A stretch of 28,967 nucleotides of DNA from JACMLD01 sp964245425. Lineage in GTDB: Bacteria > Bacteroidota > Bacteroidia > Chitinophagales > Chitinophagaceae. This document shows positions 1 through 7,980 of the stretch, in pieces. The position numbers were made by a program, and so were the translations under genes. The DNA lies in the NCBI GenBank assembly GCA_964245425.1, contig CAXTMV010000039.1:1-28967 (forward strand). The letters run 5' to 3'. Every line of letters begins with the position of its first letter. Position 1 is the first letter of the stretch. The notes beneath the pieces were generated by a model. It saw only the letters and a list, made by a program, of their open reading frames with translations. It was not told the origin of the DNA and did not search any database.

Positions 1-1202
1 CCCTGTCTACCGCGCCGGATATCATTAAACTGGTTACCAGTCATGGAACCACCACCTTCGCGTTCCAGCTGTACCTGCCGCCCCCTTATATCAGTTCTAT
101 TACGCTTGACAATACCGGAACAGTGGTTACTATTAATGGCGGCAATTTCCAGGGCATCAAAAAAATCAGCTTCCCGGTAACCGGTGGACCGGATACTGCA
201 CAGTCTTATACCGTGAACAAAACATTTACCCAGGTGGTGGCAGTGGTGCCAACGGGTACGCCGTTTGCAGATTCGTTGCGGGTATACTGTACGTTTGGAA
301 CAGCTGCTTTTTCTTTTCCACCACCTATGACCATTTCTTCTGTATCTAACGAGAATGCAGTGGCCGGTACTACGCTGTATATTAATGGCAGTAATTTTAT
401 CGGTGTCAGCAAAATCATCTTTCCGGGTAATATTGCCGGAACCAACCTGCAAACCGTTAGTGTTAACCAGCTGAGTGTTACCGTACCGCCGGGCATTACC
501 GCGCCGGATTCACTGCGGGTAACCGGTATACTGGGTAAAGTGTCGGCGCCCCAGCTATTTGATACTTACATCACGCATCCTTCTCCCGGCTACCTGTCTA
601 CTTTTGAAGTGCAGTATGCTGCAGACAATACCGGTTTTGTTGGCTGGACGGGCGGCTATGCAGATTCTCCCACTACAGCAGCCAAGTACCCGAAAGGAAA
701 TGGCGCCACCAGTTTCCTGGCACAGGGCAGCCCCATGCCGGGCAATACCAACCCGGGTTCGCAGGGCAATGCCGGCTTTGTTCAGTTGAACGATGTGCCC
801 TGGGTGGCCAATACGGCTACCGCTGTTAGCGGCTATTCATTAAAGTTTGAAGTGTACAGCACCAATACCTGGTCGGCGGGCGCCATCTGGGTAATGATCG
901 GCGACTGGTATGCCTGGCATAATTACCTGGCCAGGTATGCACCCTGGAGCAGCGACCCGTCAGGAAAATTTCAAGGGGGTGGATGGGTAACGGCTACTAT
1001 ACCCCTAAGCCAGTTTGTATCGGTATCGGGTAATGCCTGGGATCTGAAAGCGTTCCCGGCGGGTAGCCCGCCTACGCTGTTCTCTGACTTTCCTTCTACC
1101 GCCGTATGCTTTACCATTGTTAATGACCAGGCATCGCCCAGTATAGCAGCCAATACACTTAACCTGGCGGTGGATAATATCCGCATCGTCAAAGGAAAAT
1201 AA
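1..1202 (+). CDS. Surface glycan-binding protein with IPT/TIG repeats (5' end outside window)
   Basis: The frame is open from base 3 to the TAA at 1200-1202, so the gene begins left of the window. The in-frame GTG at 123 lies inside a domain and is not the true start. Two IPT/TIG-like immunoglobulin folds are visible, each with an 'ING-NF-G--KI-FP' core (near bases 135-180 and 375-425). They are followed by a Trp/Tyr/Gly-rich beta-domain of about 200 residues ending in 'LAVDNIRIVKGK'. This order matches SusE-position surface glycan-binding proteins of the SGBP-B type, whose C-terminal domain binds the polysaccharide at the outer membrane. Binding only is expected, with no catalysis. The next gene starts 7 bases on and encodes a glycosidase-like lipoprotein, which supports a polysaccharide-utilisation operon. 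A SusC/SusD pair would be expected upstream but cannot be seen. The target glycan is unknown. Confidence 0.75.
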   Translation, partial: LSTAPDIIKLVTSHGTTTFAFQLYLPPPYISSITLDNTGTVVTINGGNFQGIKKISFPVTGGPDTAQSYTVNKTFTQVVAVVPTGTPFADSLRVYCTFGTAAFSFPPPMTISSVSNENAVAGTTLYINGSNFIGVSKIIFPGNIAGTNLQTVSVNQLSVTVPPGITAPDSLRVTGILGKVSAPQLFDTYITHPSPGYLSTFEVQYAADNTGFVGWTGGYADSPTTAAKYPKGNGATSFLAQGSPMPGNTNPGSQGNAGFVQLNDVPWVANTATAVSGYSLKFEVYSTNTWSAGAIWVMIGDWYAWHNYLARYAPWSSDPSGKFQGGGWVTATIPLSQFVSVSGNAWDLKAFPAGSPPTLFSDFPSTAVCFTIVNDQASPSIAANTLNLAVDNIRIVKGK

Positions 1203-1209
1203 ATTTAAT

Positions 1210-2973
1210 ATGTACAATATGAAGATGAAAACGGAAACAGGTTGTATCGCCATCGCAGTGCTTTTGTTGGTAACGATTGCCTGTAAAAAAGAAACCAATG
1301 CAAACGGAACAGGTAATGGCGGCAACACAGGCAGCAAAACAGATTCCATTTATAACCCGGTAGATCCAACCGTTCCGGTGTCGGTTGGCTTTTTCCAGAA
1401 CGGCTGGGTTGCCCGGAATTTCTCCGCGCCGGCAACTGTTACAGGTACATCGCCTGTTGGTGCGGTGAGTGATTCGCTGACCATCAATATCAACAAGGTG
1501 TTGGTAAAAGTGCCACCCTATGTATTTGGTAACAATTCTAATTTATGGTCGGGCCAGCTGGTTACACAACCGGCGCTGATGCAGTATCTCAAAGATCTTT
1601 CGCCCAATATCATCCGCGCCCCGGCCGGTAGTGTAAGCGATGTTTATTTCTGGAACGGCACTGATGCCCATCCGGCACCGGCGGATGCGCCCACCACTTT
1701 ACTGGACGCCAGCGGAAATGCCAGTGCTTCCAATTACTGGTACGGCGGCAATACCCAGTCATGGACCTTTTCGCTGGACAATTATTACCAGCTGCTGGCA
1801 CAAACCAATAGTACCGGTATTATTACTATCAACTATGGTTATGCGCGGTATGGCACCAGCGCCAACCCCGTGGCCACAGCCGCCCACCTGGCCGCTGACT
1901 GGGTGCGGTACGATAAAGGCCGCACAAAATTCTGGGAGATAGGCAATGAAACATATGGCAACTGGGAAGCGGGCTACAATATTGATGTCAGTAAAAACAA
2001 GGATGGCCAGCCGGCCCTGCTGACCGGGGCGCTGTACGGCCAGCATTTTACCGTATTTGCCGATTCTATGCGGGCTGCCGCCAAGGAAACAGGCGCTACC
2101 ATTTATATTGGTGCAACCCTGTACGATAAAGCCGCCGCCAGTTTTGATTATACCAGTATTAAAACCTGGAACCAGGGCGTATTGAGCAAAACAGCCAATA
2201 CACCAGACTATTATATTGTACACGATTATTTTACTGCTTATAATACCAATTCGTCGGTAGCGGACATATTGTCTACCGGTGCCACCGTTCCCGCCGCTAC
2301 CATGGCCTATGTGCAGGGCCAGTTGAGTGCCGCGGGCGCAACGGCTAAACCCATTGCGTTTACCGAATGGAATATACAGGCTACGGGATCTAAACAAAAC
2401 GTCTCTTATATTGCCGGTGTGCATGCAGCAAAGACCATTGGTTCCATCATCAAAAACCAGTTTGGCGAAGCCACCCGCTGGGATTTGTCGAATGGATGGA
2501 GTAACGGTGATGATCAGGGTATGTTTAATATTGGCGACGAGCCCAATGCCCCTTTGTGGAATCCAAGGCCCGCTTTCTATTACCTGTATTATTTCCAGCG
2601 TTTTTTCGGAGACCGGATGGTGGCTGATACGCTGAAAGGCATTAATGGCGATATTACCAGTTATTCCTCTACTTTTTCTTCGGGCCAGGTGGGTACGGCA
2701 CTGATCAATTCGGGTAATTTAAATCATATTGTATCAATCGATATCCAGCATTTTCCGGCGGGCAGTAAATATTACTGGTATGTGTTAACCGGCGGTACAG
2801 ACAATGGCAATTTCTCCGGCCAGGTATATGTTAACGGTACCGGCCCTTCCGGCGCCACCGGTGGCCCGCTGGGCTATGCCTCGCTTAAATCATATACAGC
2901 ACCGTTGCAGGGAACCATCAAAGTAGCTGTTCCGCCTTATGGCGTTGTCTACCTGGTAGCAGAGAAGAAATGA
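1210..2973 (+). CDS. Glycosidase-like lipoprotein, clan GH-A type fold (arabinofuranosidase/xyloglucanase-like)
   Basis: 587 residues from ATG 1210; in-frame ATGs at 1219 and 1225 would give shorter n-regions. A lipoprotein signal ends in 'VTIAC' (Cys25), followed by a Gly/Asn linker, so surface or periplasmic anchoring is expected. The catalytic region holds 'PNIIRAPAGSVSD' early, 'FWEIGNE' with Glu247 as the likely acid/base, and 'IAFTEWN' with Glu386 as the likely nucleophile. A final beta-sandwich-like segment ends in 'PPYGVVYLVAEKK'. Paired glutamates in NE and TEW settings are the pattern of retaining clan GH-A enzymes such as GH51, GH39 or GH44; I cannot assign the family. It follows the glycan-binding protein by 7 bases and is probably co-transcribed. 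The inference is that it cleaves the glycan captured by its neighbour, perhaps a hemicellulose. Function as a glycosidase is likely; the substrate is a guess. Confidence 0.68.
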   Translation: MYNMKMKTETGCIAIAVLLLVTIACKKETNANGTGNGGNTGSKTDSIYNPVDPTVPVSVGFFQNGWVARNFSAPATVTGTSPVGAVSDSLTININKVLVKVPPYVFGNNSNLWSGQLVTQPALMQYLKDLSPNIIRAPAGSVSDVYFWNGTDAHPAPADAPTTLLDASGNASASNYWYGGNTQSWTFSLDNYYQLLAQTNSTGIITINYGYARYGTSANPVATAAHLAADWVRYDKGRTKFWEIGNETYGNWEAGYNIDVSKNKDGQPALLTGALYGQHFTVFADSMRAAAKETGATIYIGATLYDKAAASFDYTSIKTWNQGVLSKTANTPDYYIVHDYFTAYNTNSSVADILSTGATVPAATMAYVQGQLSAAGATAKPIAFTEWNIQATGSKQNVSYIAGVHAAKTIGSIIKNQFGEATRWDLSNGWSNGDDQGMFNIGDEPNAPLWNPRPAFYYLYYFQRFFGDRMVADTLKGINGDITSYSSTFSSGQVGTALINSGNLNHIVSIDIQHFPAGSKYYWYVLTGGTDNGNFSGQVYVNGTGPSGATGGPLGYASLKSYTAPLQGTIKVAVPPYGVVYLVAEKK

Positions 2974-3010
2974 TAAGTTGTCAGTAGTGGGTATTAAGTT
3001 TTGCGTTTTG

Positions 3011-3106
3011 CGTGATAAGTAATAAGTTGTAAGTATGAAGATTGCATTGCTGCGTCGCCGCAAGCCGGTAGAATGCCTTACAACTTATTACTTATTGCTT
3101 ATCACG
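3011..3106 (+). repeat. Inverted repeat spanning a start codon; right arm encodes a signal peptide
   Basis: The left arm 3011-3033 reads CGTGA then TAAGTAATAAGTTGTAAG. The right arm 3077-3106 reads CTTACAACTTATTACTTA, then a 7-base insertion (TTGCTTA), then TCACG. Without the insertion all 23 arm bases are complementary. The ATG at 3035 sits one base after the left arm, so the loop holds codons 1-14 of the downstream lipoprotein and the right arm is read in frame as codons 15-24. The left arm also has a near-copy just after the previous stop (2972-2987, GATAAGTTGTCAGTAG). Similar AAGTTATAAG words occur at 12175-12188. Confidence 0.8.
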
Positions 3107-6100
3107 TACTACTTACTACTTTCTTCCTGTCATGGCCCCGCAGCGCCCAGGGGCCTGCATTTTACTTTTTTACCGGCATCGGAAACGGGTGTCGATTTCA
3201 GCAATACCATCATAGAAAATGATTCGCTGAACATGTTCACCAACGAGTATACCTATATGGGTGGGGGCGTGGGCATGGGTGATTTTAACAAAGATGGACT
3301 GCCCGATGTTTTTTTTGCGGGTAACCAGGTCTCATCACGGCTGTATATTAATAAAGGGGGGATGAAGTTTGAGAACCGGACCACGCAGGCCGGGGTGGCT
3401 ACGGCGGCCTGGTGCACTGGCGTAAGCGTGGTTGATATTAACAACGATGGATGGCCCGATATTTACGTGTGCGTGTCCGGGAACACAACAGGTGCCAAAA
3501 GAAAAAACCTGCTCTTTATCAACCAGCATAATTTAACGTTTACAGAAGAGGCTGCCGCCTATGGCCTGGCAGACAGCGGGTATGCAACCCAGGCCGTATT
3601 TTTTGATTATGATCGCGATGGCCGGCTGGATATGTACCTGCTGAACCACACCCTTACCGATAACCGGCCCAATGATATCCGCGATAACAAAGTTGACAGC
3701 ACGGCCATTGCAGCCGATAAGCTCTTCCACAACGACGGTATTCCCGCCGGGGGCCTTCACCCGGTATACAGGGATGTATCGCGTGTTGCAGGCATTACAG
3801 AAGACGGTAACGGGCTGGGCGTAGTGGTGAGCGATTTTAACGGTGATGGATACCCGGATATTTATGTGGCCAACGACTATATAAAAAACGATCTGCTGTG
3901 GCTGAACAATGGAAATGGAGGCTTTAGCAACTGCATCGCTTCAGCCACCCGGCACCAGGCTTATTCTGCCATGGGCACCGATGCAGCCGATTGCAACAAC
4001 GATGGCCGGACGGATATCCTGAGCCTTGACATGCAACCGGAAACAAATGAAAGAAAAAAGATGATGTACTCCTTTCTGGGCGATCAGCGGCACCAGCTTG
4101 AAATGGACAAAGGCTATGCACCTGAATATATACACAATATGCTGCAGCTGAACAATGGCGTGCGATGGAAAAATAACCGCCACGAGCCTTTTTTTAGCGA
4201 AATAGGAGAGATGGCCGGTATCGCTGAAACAGACTGGAGTTGGAGCGTACTGCTGGCGGATCTTGACAACGACGGATGGAAGGATATTCATATTACCAAT
4301 GGCCTGGGCCGCGATCCCACCAATATCGATTTCCTTGAATACCGCCGCAATACCGTTATGCAATCAGGCATACCAGAAAATGATCTTACACAACGCAGGG
4401 CACTTGTTGATCACCTGTCTTCGCTGGGCAGCGTTCAGTTAAACAATTACCTGTACCGTAACAGGGGCGGTGTTTTATTTGAAGATGTTTCGGCGGCAGC
4501 CGGCATTGACCAGGCCTCCATATCAAACGGGGCAGTGTATGCCGATTTAGACAACGACGGTGATCTGGATATCATTACCAATAATATCAACGGACCGGCA
4601 TTTGTAATGCGCAATGACCTGAACGGGCCAAAAGATGCTGTAAAAGCCCATTTCCTGGCGCTGCAACTGGAAGGCGCCGCGGAAAACAAAGATGGGATCG
4701 GCGCTGTTGTGTATGCTTACGATAAAGAAGGCGCCCAAATGCTGGAGGAATCACCGGTACGCGGTTACCTGTCAACGGTAGACAGTCGCCTGCATTTCGG
4801 ATTTGGTACCAGCAGGCCGGATTCGCTGCGCATTGTATGGCCCGATGGTAAAACGCAGCTTATCAGGCAACCGCCTGCCGATACGATCCTTCGCCTGCAA
4901 TACCGGCAGGCATTGCCCGGTTACCAGGCGCCGGCACCAACCCAGCCTGTTTTTTTCACAGATATTACGGCCACTTCCGCCATTGATTTTACGCACCGGG
5001 AAACTTTTTTTTACGATTATTCTTTCCAGACATTATTGCCGCAGAAATATTCGCAGGAGGGACCCTTTATCAGTACCGGCGACCTGGATGGCGATGGCAG
5101 GGAAGATTTTTTTATCGGCGGCGCCTTTAAACAACCCGGTGAAATTTTTTTACAACAGGCGGATGGTCACTTTACAGGTGCTGCTTTGCCGGCAACAGGC
5201 ACGAAAAATGAAGAAGATATGCAAAGCATCTTGTTTGATGCGGATGGCGACGGCGACAGCGATTTGCTGGTGGTGAGCGGCAGCACAGAATTTGATTTGA
5301 ACTCCTCCTTTTATCGCCCGCGCCTGTACCTGAATGATGGCAGGGGAAAATTCCGGCAAGACAGTACGGCCTTTTCGCCGCTGGTACGTACCGCAGGCAA
5401 ATGCATCGCCCTGGCGGATATGGACGCAGACGGAGATGCCGATATTTTTATCGGCGGCCGCGTGTCGCTGGGTACCTACCCCCAACCACCCAGGAGTTAC
5501 CTGTTGCGCAACGACCATGGCAAATTTACCGATGTAACCAGGGAACTGTGCCCGGCGCTCGAGAACCCGGGACTTTTAAATGCGGCCCTGTGGCTCGACA
5601 TCGATAACGACAAAAAACCGGATTTGATTATTGCAGGCGACTGGATGCCGATTCGGATCTTTAAAAATACAGGTAAAGGATTTACAGAGATATCTGCAGC
5701 AGCCGGTACGGCCGGCCTGCCAGGTTTCTGGAGAAGCCTGCTGGCGGCAGACATTGACGGAGACGGTGATATGGACCTGCTGGCCGGCAACCTGGGCCTA
5801 AACAATCCCTTTCATATTACCCCCGACCGGCCGGCTGAATTAGTGTCAAAAGACTTCGACGGCAATGGCATCACAGAGCCCATATTTTGTTACTATATCA
5901 AAGACAACAATGGCAGCTACCAGCTGTCTGCCGGCATTTCAAGAGACGATTGGGCAACGCAGATGCCTTCCATAAAAAAGCAGTTCGATCGAAATGAATT
6001 GTATGCAAAGGCAGGCATGAACGCCATCTTTGGCAAAGAAATGATGGAAGGGGCGCTGGTGCTGGATTGCAAAGAAGTGAACAGCGGTTATTTTGAAAAC

Positions 6101-6442
6101 GACGGCAGGGGCCATTTTAGTTTTCATGCCTTTCCGGTAATGGCACAACAGGCACCGGTAAACGCCCTGGTTTGCACAGATATCACGGGCGATGGCCATG
6201 CAGACATTGTACTGGCCGGCAATGAATACCAGGCATCGGTCATGACCGGCCGTTACGATGCGTCTTACGGATTGTTATTGACCGGCGATGGCAAGGGTCA
6301 TTTTAAAGCGATGGACCCGGTTTCCAGCGGGCTGATCATTGATGGAGACGTAAAAGATCTAAAAATCATTACCGTAGGCGGGCAACGCGTATTGCTGGCT
6401 GCTATCAACAATGAGCAAATGAAAGCATTTCGGTTGCGATAG
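3035..6442 (+). CDS. FG-GAP/VCBS-repeat lipoprotein with ASPIC/UnbV domain (CRTAC1-like)
   Basis: 1135 residues. The signal peptide runs from a basic n-region (RRRK) through 'LTTYYLLLITYYLLLSSC', so Cys32 is the probable lipid anchor. At least a dozen calcium-binding FG-GAP/VCBS loops follow, such as DFNKDGLPD, DINNDGWPD, DLDNDGDLD, DADGDGDSD and DIDGDGDMD. They form two beta-propeller-like blocks, about residues 70-520 and 640-1130. Between them, at about residues 545-625, is an ASPIC/UnbV segment with 'DSRLHFGFG' and 'DSLRIVWPDG'. Such large surface proteins are common near SusC/SusD-type genes in Chitinophagaceae, and their biochemical role is not settled. Adhesion or glycan binding is inference. 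The gene lies 61 bases after the glycosidase and has no clear promoter of its own, so it probably belongs to the same operon. The hairpin enclosing its start could affect translation. Confidence 0.85.
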   Translation: MKIALLRRRKPVECLTTYYLLLITYYLLLSSCHGPAAPRGLHFTFLPASETGVDFSNTIIENDSLNMFTNEYTYMGGGVGMGDFNKDGLPDVFFAGNQVSSRLYINKGGMKFENRTTQAGVATAAWCTGVSVVDINNDGWPDIYVCVSGNTTGAKRKNLLFINQHNLTFTEEAAAYGLADSGYATQAVFFDYDRDGRLDMYLLNHTLTDNRPNDIRDNKVDSTAIAADKLFHNDGIPAGGLHPVYRDVSRVAGITEDGNGLGVVVSDFNGDGYPDIYVANDYIKNDLLWLNNGNGGFSNCIASATRHQAYSAMGTDAADCNNDGRTDILSLDMQPETNERKKMMYSFLGDQRHQLEMDKGYAPEYIHNMLQLNNGVRWKNNRHEPFFSEIGEMAGIAETDWSWSVLLADLDNDGWKDIHITNGLGRDPTNIDFLEYRRNTVMQSGIPENDLTQRRALVDHLSSLGSVQLNNYLYRNRGGVLFEDVSAAAGIDQASISNGAVYADLDNDGDLDIITNNINGPAFVMRNDLNGPKDAVKAHFLALQLEGAAENKDGIGAVVYAYDKEGAQMLEESPVRGYLSTVDSRLHFGFGTSRPDSLRIVWPDGKTQLIRQPPADTILRLQYRQALPGYQAPAPTQPVFFTDITATSAIDFTHRETFFYDYSFQTLLPQKYSQEGPFISTGDLDGDGREDFFIGGAFKQPGEIFLQQADGHFTGAALPATGTKNEEDMQSILFDADGDGDSDLLVVSGSTEFDLNSSFYRPRLYLNDGRGKFRQDSTAFSPLVRTAGKCIALADMDADGDADIFIGGRVSLGTYPQPPRSYLLRNDHGKFTDVTRELCPALENPGLLNAALWLDIDNDKKPDLIIAGDWMPIRIFKNTGKGFTEISAAAGTAGLPGFWRSLLAADIDGDGDMDLLAGNLGLNNPFHITPDRPAELVSKDFDGNGITEPIFCYYIKDNNGSYQLSAGISRDDWATQMPSIKKQFDRNELYAKAGMNAIFGKEMMEGALVLDCKEVNSGYFENDGRGHFSFHAFPVMAQQAPVNALVCTDITGDGHADIVLAGNEYQASVMTGRYDASYGLLLTGDGKGHFKAMDPVSSGLIIDGDVKDLKIITVGGQRVLLAAINNEQMKAFRLR

Positions 6443-6447
6443 AAGAA

Positions 6448-6495
6448 AATGGCTGATGCCTGGTGTGGCGATATCTGATGCAGGCATCAGCCATT
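6448..6495. terminator. Bidirectional intrinsic terminator
   Basis: A perfect 15-base stem, AATGGCTGATGCCTG (6448-6462) with CAGGCATCAGCCATT (6481-6495), encloses an 18-base loop. It sits between two convergent genes, five bases after one stop and one base from the other. The minus-strand exit is T-rich (TTTTCTTCT); the plus-strand exit has only a weak T-run. Confidence 0.8.
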
Positions 6496-6496
6496 C

Positions 6497-7651
6497 TTAA
6501 TTCAGGGACGGATCCATTTCTATATCCCTTACCTCAATAGTGCTGTAATCACGTATTTCATTGTAAAGCGTATCCCTTTCTACCGGCTGGCGTTTTACCT
6601 GTTTGATAAGCGTCACCAGTTGTGCAGTACTCATGGCAGGCGTCTGTTCTTCGCTGCCCGCCATTGAATAGATCTTGGTGCTGTCGTCGATGGTGCCGTC
6701 CAGGTCGTTTACCCCGAAAGATAAGGTCAGTTGTGCATTCTGGCGCCCCAGCATGGGCCAATAAGCTTTGAGGTGCGGAANNNNNNNNNNGTACAGGCGC
6801 ATGTCTTCTATCACGGTGCTTTCGGGCACATGGCGCATATCATTGTCTTTGTTCCTGAACTTTAATGGAATAAAAGTATTAAAGCCTTTTGTTTCGTCCT
6901 GCAGCAGGCGCAGCCGTTCCATATGATCAATTCGGTGTTCAAATTTCTCAATATGGCCGTACAGCATGGTAGCATTGCTGTGCATGCCCAACTGGTGCGC
7001 GGTACGGTGTATGTTCAGCCAGCCGTCTGCATCAACTTTGTCGGCACAGATCTGTTCGCGGATGGCAGGGTGAAAGATCTCGGCGCCACCACCCGGCAAT
7101 GAATCAAGGCCGGCGGCATGCAGCAACTGCATACCTTCTGTTACAGACAGTTTAGCTTTGCGGAACATATAATCCAGTTCAACAGCCGTATACCCTTTTA
7201 TGTGCAGCGAAGGCCGGTGCGCTTTTATCTGTTTCATCAGGTCGGCAAAAAAAGCCAGGTTCAGTTTGGGATGAACGCCGCCCACAATATGTACTTCGGT
7301 AACCGCTTTGCCATCGTAACTTTTTACAATGTCCAGCATTTGCTGTGTGCTCAGTTCCCACCCTTCTTCCCGCTGCGCATATAATTTTGAATAAGCGCAG
7401 AACGCACAGGAAAAAACGCAGACATTGGTAGGCTCTATATGAAAATTGCGGTTGAAATAAGTTTTGTTTCCATGTAATTTTTCACGAACATAATTGGCCA
7501 GCGCACCCAGAAAAGAAAGACTACCTTTTTCGAAAAGCAGTATGCCATCCGCCGGAGAGATCCTTTCTCCGGCCAGCACTTTCTCTGCTATTGTCTCTAG
7601 GGATTTGTCACTGTTGCGGGCAATGGTGGCCACCTGTTGTATCGTACTCAT
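6497..7651 (-). CDS. mqnE: Aminofutalosine synthase MqnE (radical SAM), interrupted by an N gap
   Basis: About 384 residues as written. It catalyses the radical SAM step that joins 3-[(1-carboxyvinyl)oxy]benzoate to the adenosyl unit, making aminofutalosine in the futalosine route to menaquinone. The cluster-binding motif CxxxCxxC is 'CVFSCAFC' (Cys78, Cys82, Cys85), with an N-terminal helix typical of MqnE/MqnC/CofH proteins. The C-terminal half has 'HLKAYWPMLGRQNAQ' and 'GVNDLDGTIDDSTKIYSMAG', which point to MqnE rather than MqnC. The start is the ATG at 7649-7651. The 10 N at 6781-6790 fall between 'MRLY' and 'PHLKAYW'. The frame continues, but family members as I recall them have about nine or ten residues there, so the true gap is probably longer. 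A good -7 box lies 24-31 bases upstream. The use of menaquinone is inferred from this enzyme alone. Confidence 0.9.
   Translation of the reverse strand: MSTIQQVATIARNSDKSLETIAEKVLAGERISPADGILLFEKGSLSFLGALANYVREKLHGNKTYFNRNFHIEPTNVCVFSCAFCAYSKLYAQREEGWELSTQQMLDIVKSYDGKAVTEVHIVGGVHPKLNLAFFADLMKQIKAHRPSLHIKGYTAVELDYMFRKAKLSVTEGMQLLHAAGLDSLPGGGAEIFHPAIREQICADKVDADGWLNIHRTAHQLGMHSNATMLYGHIEKFEHRIDHMERLRLLQDETKGFNTFIPLKFRNKDNDMRHVPESTVIEDMRLYXXXXPHLKAYWPMLGRQNAQLTLSFGVNDLDGTIDDSTKIYSMAGSEEQTPAMSTAQLVTLIKQVKRQPVERDTLYNEIRDYSTIEVRDIEMDPSLN
6781..6790. other. Assembly gap (10 N) inside mqnE
   Basis: Exactly ten N. On the minus strand it interrupts the coding sequence between Leu-Tyr and Pro-His-Leu-Lys. 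The partial codon NTT fits Ile, Phe, Val or Leu before the Pro. The gap looks nominal rather than measured. Confidence 0.95.
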
Positions 7652-7674
7652 ATAGTATGAATCTGTTAAAAACG

Positions 7675-7709
7675 CAAAGTTACTACAGGCTTACCAGACG
7701 CGGTACAAA
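7675..7709 (-). promoter_or_regulatory. Bacteroidota-type promoter for mqnE
   Basis: On the minus strand, TTTG (7706-7709) is followed after 23 bases by TAACTTTG (7675-7682), a full match to the -7 consensus TAnnTTTG. The predicted transcript start is a few bases further on, giving a leader of roughly 15-20 bases before the ATG. Confidence 0.5.
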
Positions 7710-7832
7710 AATTGCATAGAAAAAAAGATGAAATACCGGTGTTTGTATGCGACATATGCCCGTCTTTGCTGTTATTAAAAGTAGATAAAGTAGTATGGAG
7801 CTCATGTGAAAGTCATTGCTGTAAAGATTCAA

Positions 7833-7853
7833 TTATCCACAACTTGTGAGTAA
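7833..7853. promoter_or_regulatory. Paired DnaA-box-like palindrome
   Basis: TTATCCACA (7833-7841) matches the DnaA box TTATNCACA exactly. After three bases comes TGTGAGTAA (7845-7853), which on the other strand is TTACTCACA, one mismatch from the same box. The two half-sites form a dyad around CACAACTTGTG, so this may instead be an operator for another regulator. Confidence 0.35.
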
Positions 7854-7884
7854 TTAACAGTAGGTTTTATAAGCGATGTTGAAT

Positions 7885-7892
7885 TATATTTG
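7885..7892 (+). promoter_or_regulatory. -7 element for phoH
   Basis: TATATTTG matches TAnnTTTG. No clear -33 TTTG is present at the usual distance; only a TTTT run at 7865-7868 is near. It would give a leader of roughly 80 bases before the TTG start. Confidence 0.4.
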
Positions 7893-7980
7893 GAATAGGC
7901 AGACAGAAAACAATTTTGACCCAATTTTAACACCAATCTTGCCCTTTGTACGCTTGGGGTAGATTTTAAACTGAACCGAA

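Larger units (their letters stand above)
7652..7980. other. Divergent intergenic region between mqnE and phoH
   Basis: 329 bases without a convincing ORF. It holds a minus-strand promoter candidate near mqnE, a palindromic DnaA-box-like site in the middle and a plus-strand -7 element near phoH, each listed separately. I see no tRNA, hairpin terminator or small ORF. Confidence 0.6.

Noticed and set aside
1759..2424. A 221-codon minus-strand open frame opposite the glycosidase gene
   Set aside because: It shows no domain, while the plus strand has a signal peptide and both candidate catalytic glutamates.
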